Positions 63,265-64,000 of a stretch of DNA of 64,000 nucleotides are shown here, piece after piece; the first letter of the stretch is position 1; each line of letters starts with the position of its first letter. The position numbers were made by a program, and so were the translations under genes. The DNA is taken from contig NZ_WPIN01000026.1 of NCBI RefSeq assembly GCF_009754945.1, positions 1 through 64,000 on the forward strand. The letters run 5' to 3'. Source of the stretch: Spirosoma arboris (GTDB taxonomy: Bacteria; Bacteroidota; Bacteroidia; Cytophagales; Spirosomataceae). A model generated the notes under the pieces. That model saw only the letters and a list, made by a program, of their open reading frames with translations. It did not search any database and was not told the DNA's origin.

Positions 63265-63281
63265 TGAATTCGTTATTCATT

Positions 63282-64000
63282 TTACTTGCTACGATCTATC
63301 GTATACTGCACAAGTTGATGTAATGATTGTCGATACGTAGAATCGGGGAAGGCGTTTAATAGCGCCTGTGCTTCGGTGACGTACTGATTCATTGCCTGGG
63401 TTGCATACTCGATTCCGCCAGAGTTTTTAACGAAAGAAATGACCTCATCAACCTTTTTTGGCTTTTCGCTTTCGTTCTTGATAATATTGATAATTCGACG
63501 TTTCTCCAGAAAACCCGCCTTATTTAGTGCGTAAATAAGCGGTAGCGTCATCTTTTTCTCCTTGATATCGATGCCTAGTGGCTTTCCAACTTCAGCAGTG
63601 CCGTAGTCAAACAGGTCGTCTTTAATCTGAAAGGCGATACCAACTTTTTCGCCGAAGATTCGGGCCTGCTCGACCATTGTTTTATCGACACCTACCGATT
63701 GTGCGCCAACGGCACAGCAGGCTGCAATAAGCGAGGCCGTTTTTTGGCGAATAATTTCATAGTAAACGGCTTCGGTAATATCCAGTCGCCGGGCTTTTTC
63801 AATTTGAAGTAATTCCCCTTCGCTCAGCTCGCGAACAGCCATCGTAACAATACGAAGCAGGTCGTGTTCATTGTTATCAACTGCCAGAAACAGGCCACGA
63901 GTCAATAGGTAATCACCGACCAATACAGCTACTTTATTTTTCCAGAGCGCATTAATTGAAAAAAAGCCCCGTCGATAGTTAGACTCATCAACTACATCGT
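63282..64000 (-). CDS. Polyprenyl diphosphate synthase (partial, runs off the right edge)
   Basis: The frame is open to the end of the window. Reading inward from the edge it begins DVVDESNYRRG, part of the first aspartate-rich motif region, so about the first quarter is missing. The second motif reads FQIKDDLFDYG, typical of trans-isoprenyl synthases, and the GDYLLTRG segment is typical of octaprenyl/heptaprenyl diphosphate synthases. It makes the isoprenoid side chain of menaquinone, probably C35-C40. Convergent with the desaturase-family gene, 17 bp apart. Confidence 0.92.
   Translation of the reverse strand, partial: DVVDESNYRRGFFSINALWKNKVAVLVGDYLLTRGLFLAVDNNEHDLLRIVTMAVRELSEGELLQIEKARRLDITEAVYYEIIRQKTASLIAACCAVGAQSVGVDKTMVEQARIFGEKVGIAFQIKDDLFDYGTAEVGKPLGIDIKEKKMTLPLIYALNKAGFLEKRRIINIIKNESEKPKKVDEVISFVKNSGGIEYATQAMNQYVTEAQALLNAFPDSTYRQSLHQLVQYTIDRSK

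Overview
The window looks like the chromosome of a Bacteroidota bacterium of the Cytophagales, most like Spirosoma and its relatives. The signs are SusC/SusD and other TonB-dependent receptors, many outer-membrane lipoproteins, a type IX secretion sorting domain at the left edge, a GH92 mannosidase, a PadR plus FtsX-permease pair, and -7 promoter boxes of the TAnnTTTG type. The genus is inferred from gene style; no rRNA gene is present to confirm it. No tRNA, CRISPR array, insertion sequence or prophage was seen.

Layout. 1-540: the end of a secreted protein with a sorting domain, then a 46-codon ORF with a lasso-peptide-type leader motif, then a terminator. 549-5759: a sugar-acid (probably D-glucarate) catabolic locus: glucarate dehydratase, GntP-type permease and HpcH-type aldolase on the minus strand, and a divergent Tat-exported enolase-superfamily protein. 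5826-14027: phosphoglycerate mutase, a lipoprotein RidA homologue, a large SGNH esterase with DUF11 repeats, GH92 mannosidase, Dps and a quinone-oxidoreductase-like enzyme.

14061-28487 is the most striking part. It is one minus-strand operon of about 14.4 kb: a TonB-dependent receptor, six DUF4249 lipoproteins, a TlpA-like thioredoxin lipid- or membrane-associated protein, and two more DUF4249 lipoproteins. Gaps are 12-27 bp throughout. One receptor usually has one DUF4249 partner; here it has eight, all with the same pattern of conserved cysteines and the same C-terminal motif but different middle segments. One copy (15342-16628) has lost its ATG through a T7 homopolymer that is one base short. 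A ninth, solitary copy lies at 35768-37069 on the plus strand.

29113-37901: a small beta-barrel protein with a YD-like lipoprotein, an ECF sigma factor fused to a membrane segment and a periplasmic domain, a PadR regulator with an FtsX permease, the solitary DUF4249 gene and an SGNH-like protein. 38231-45242: phosphoglucomutase and a SusC/SusD pair. 45436-64000: mostly housekeeping: tsaE, ald, gyrB, ppk1, a Uma2-type protein, a CNT nucleoside transporter, acyl-CoA ligase, a YfcE-like phosphoesterase, ftsH, rsfS, birA, a PafA-like phosphatase, a sterol-desaturase-family membrane enzyme and a polyprenyl diphosphate synthase cut by the window edge. Gene junctions across the window carry unusually long, near-perfect inverted repeats that probably act as two-way terminators.
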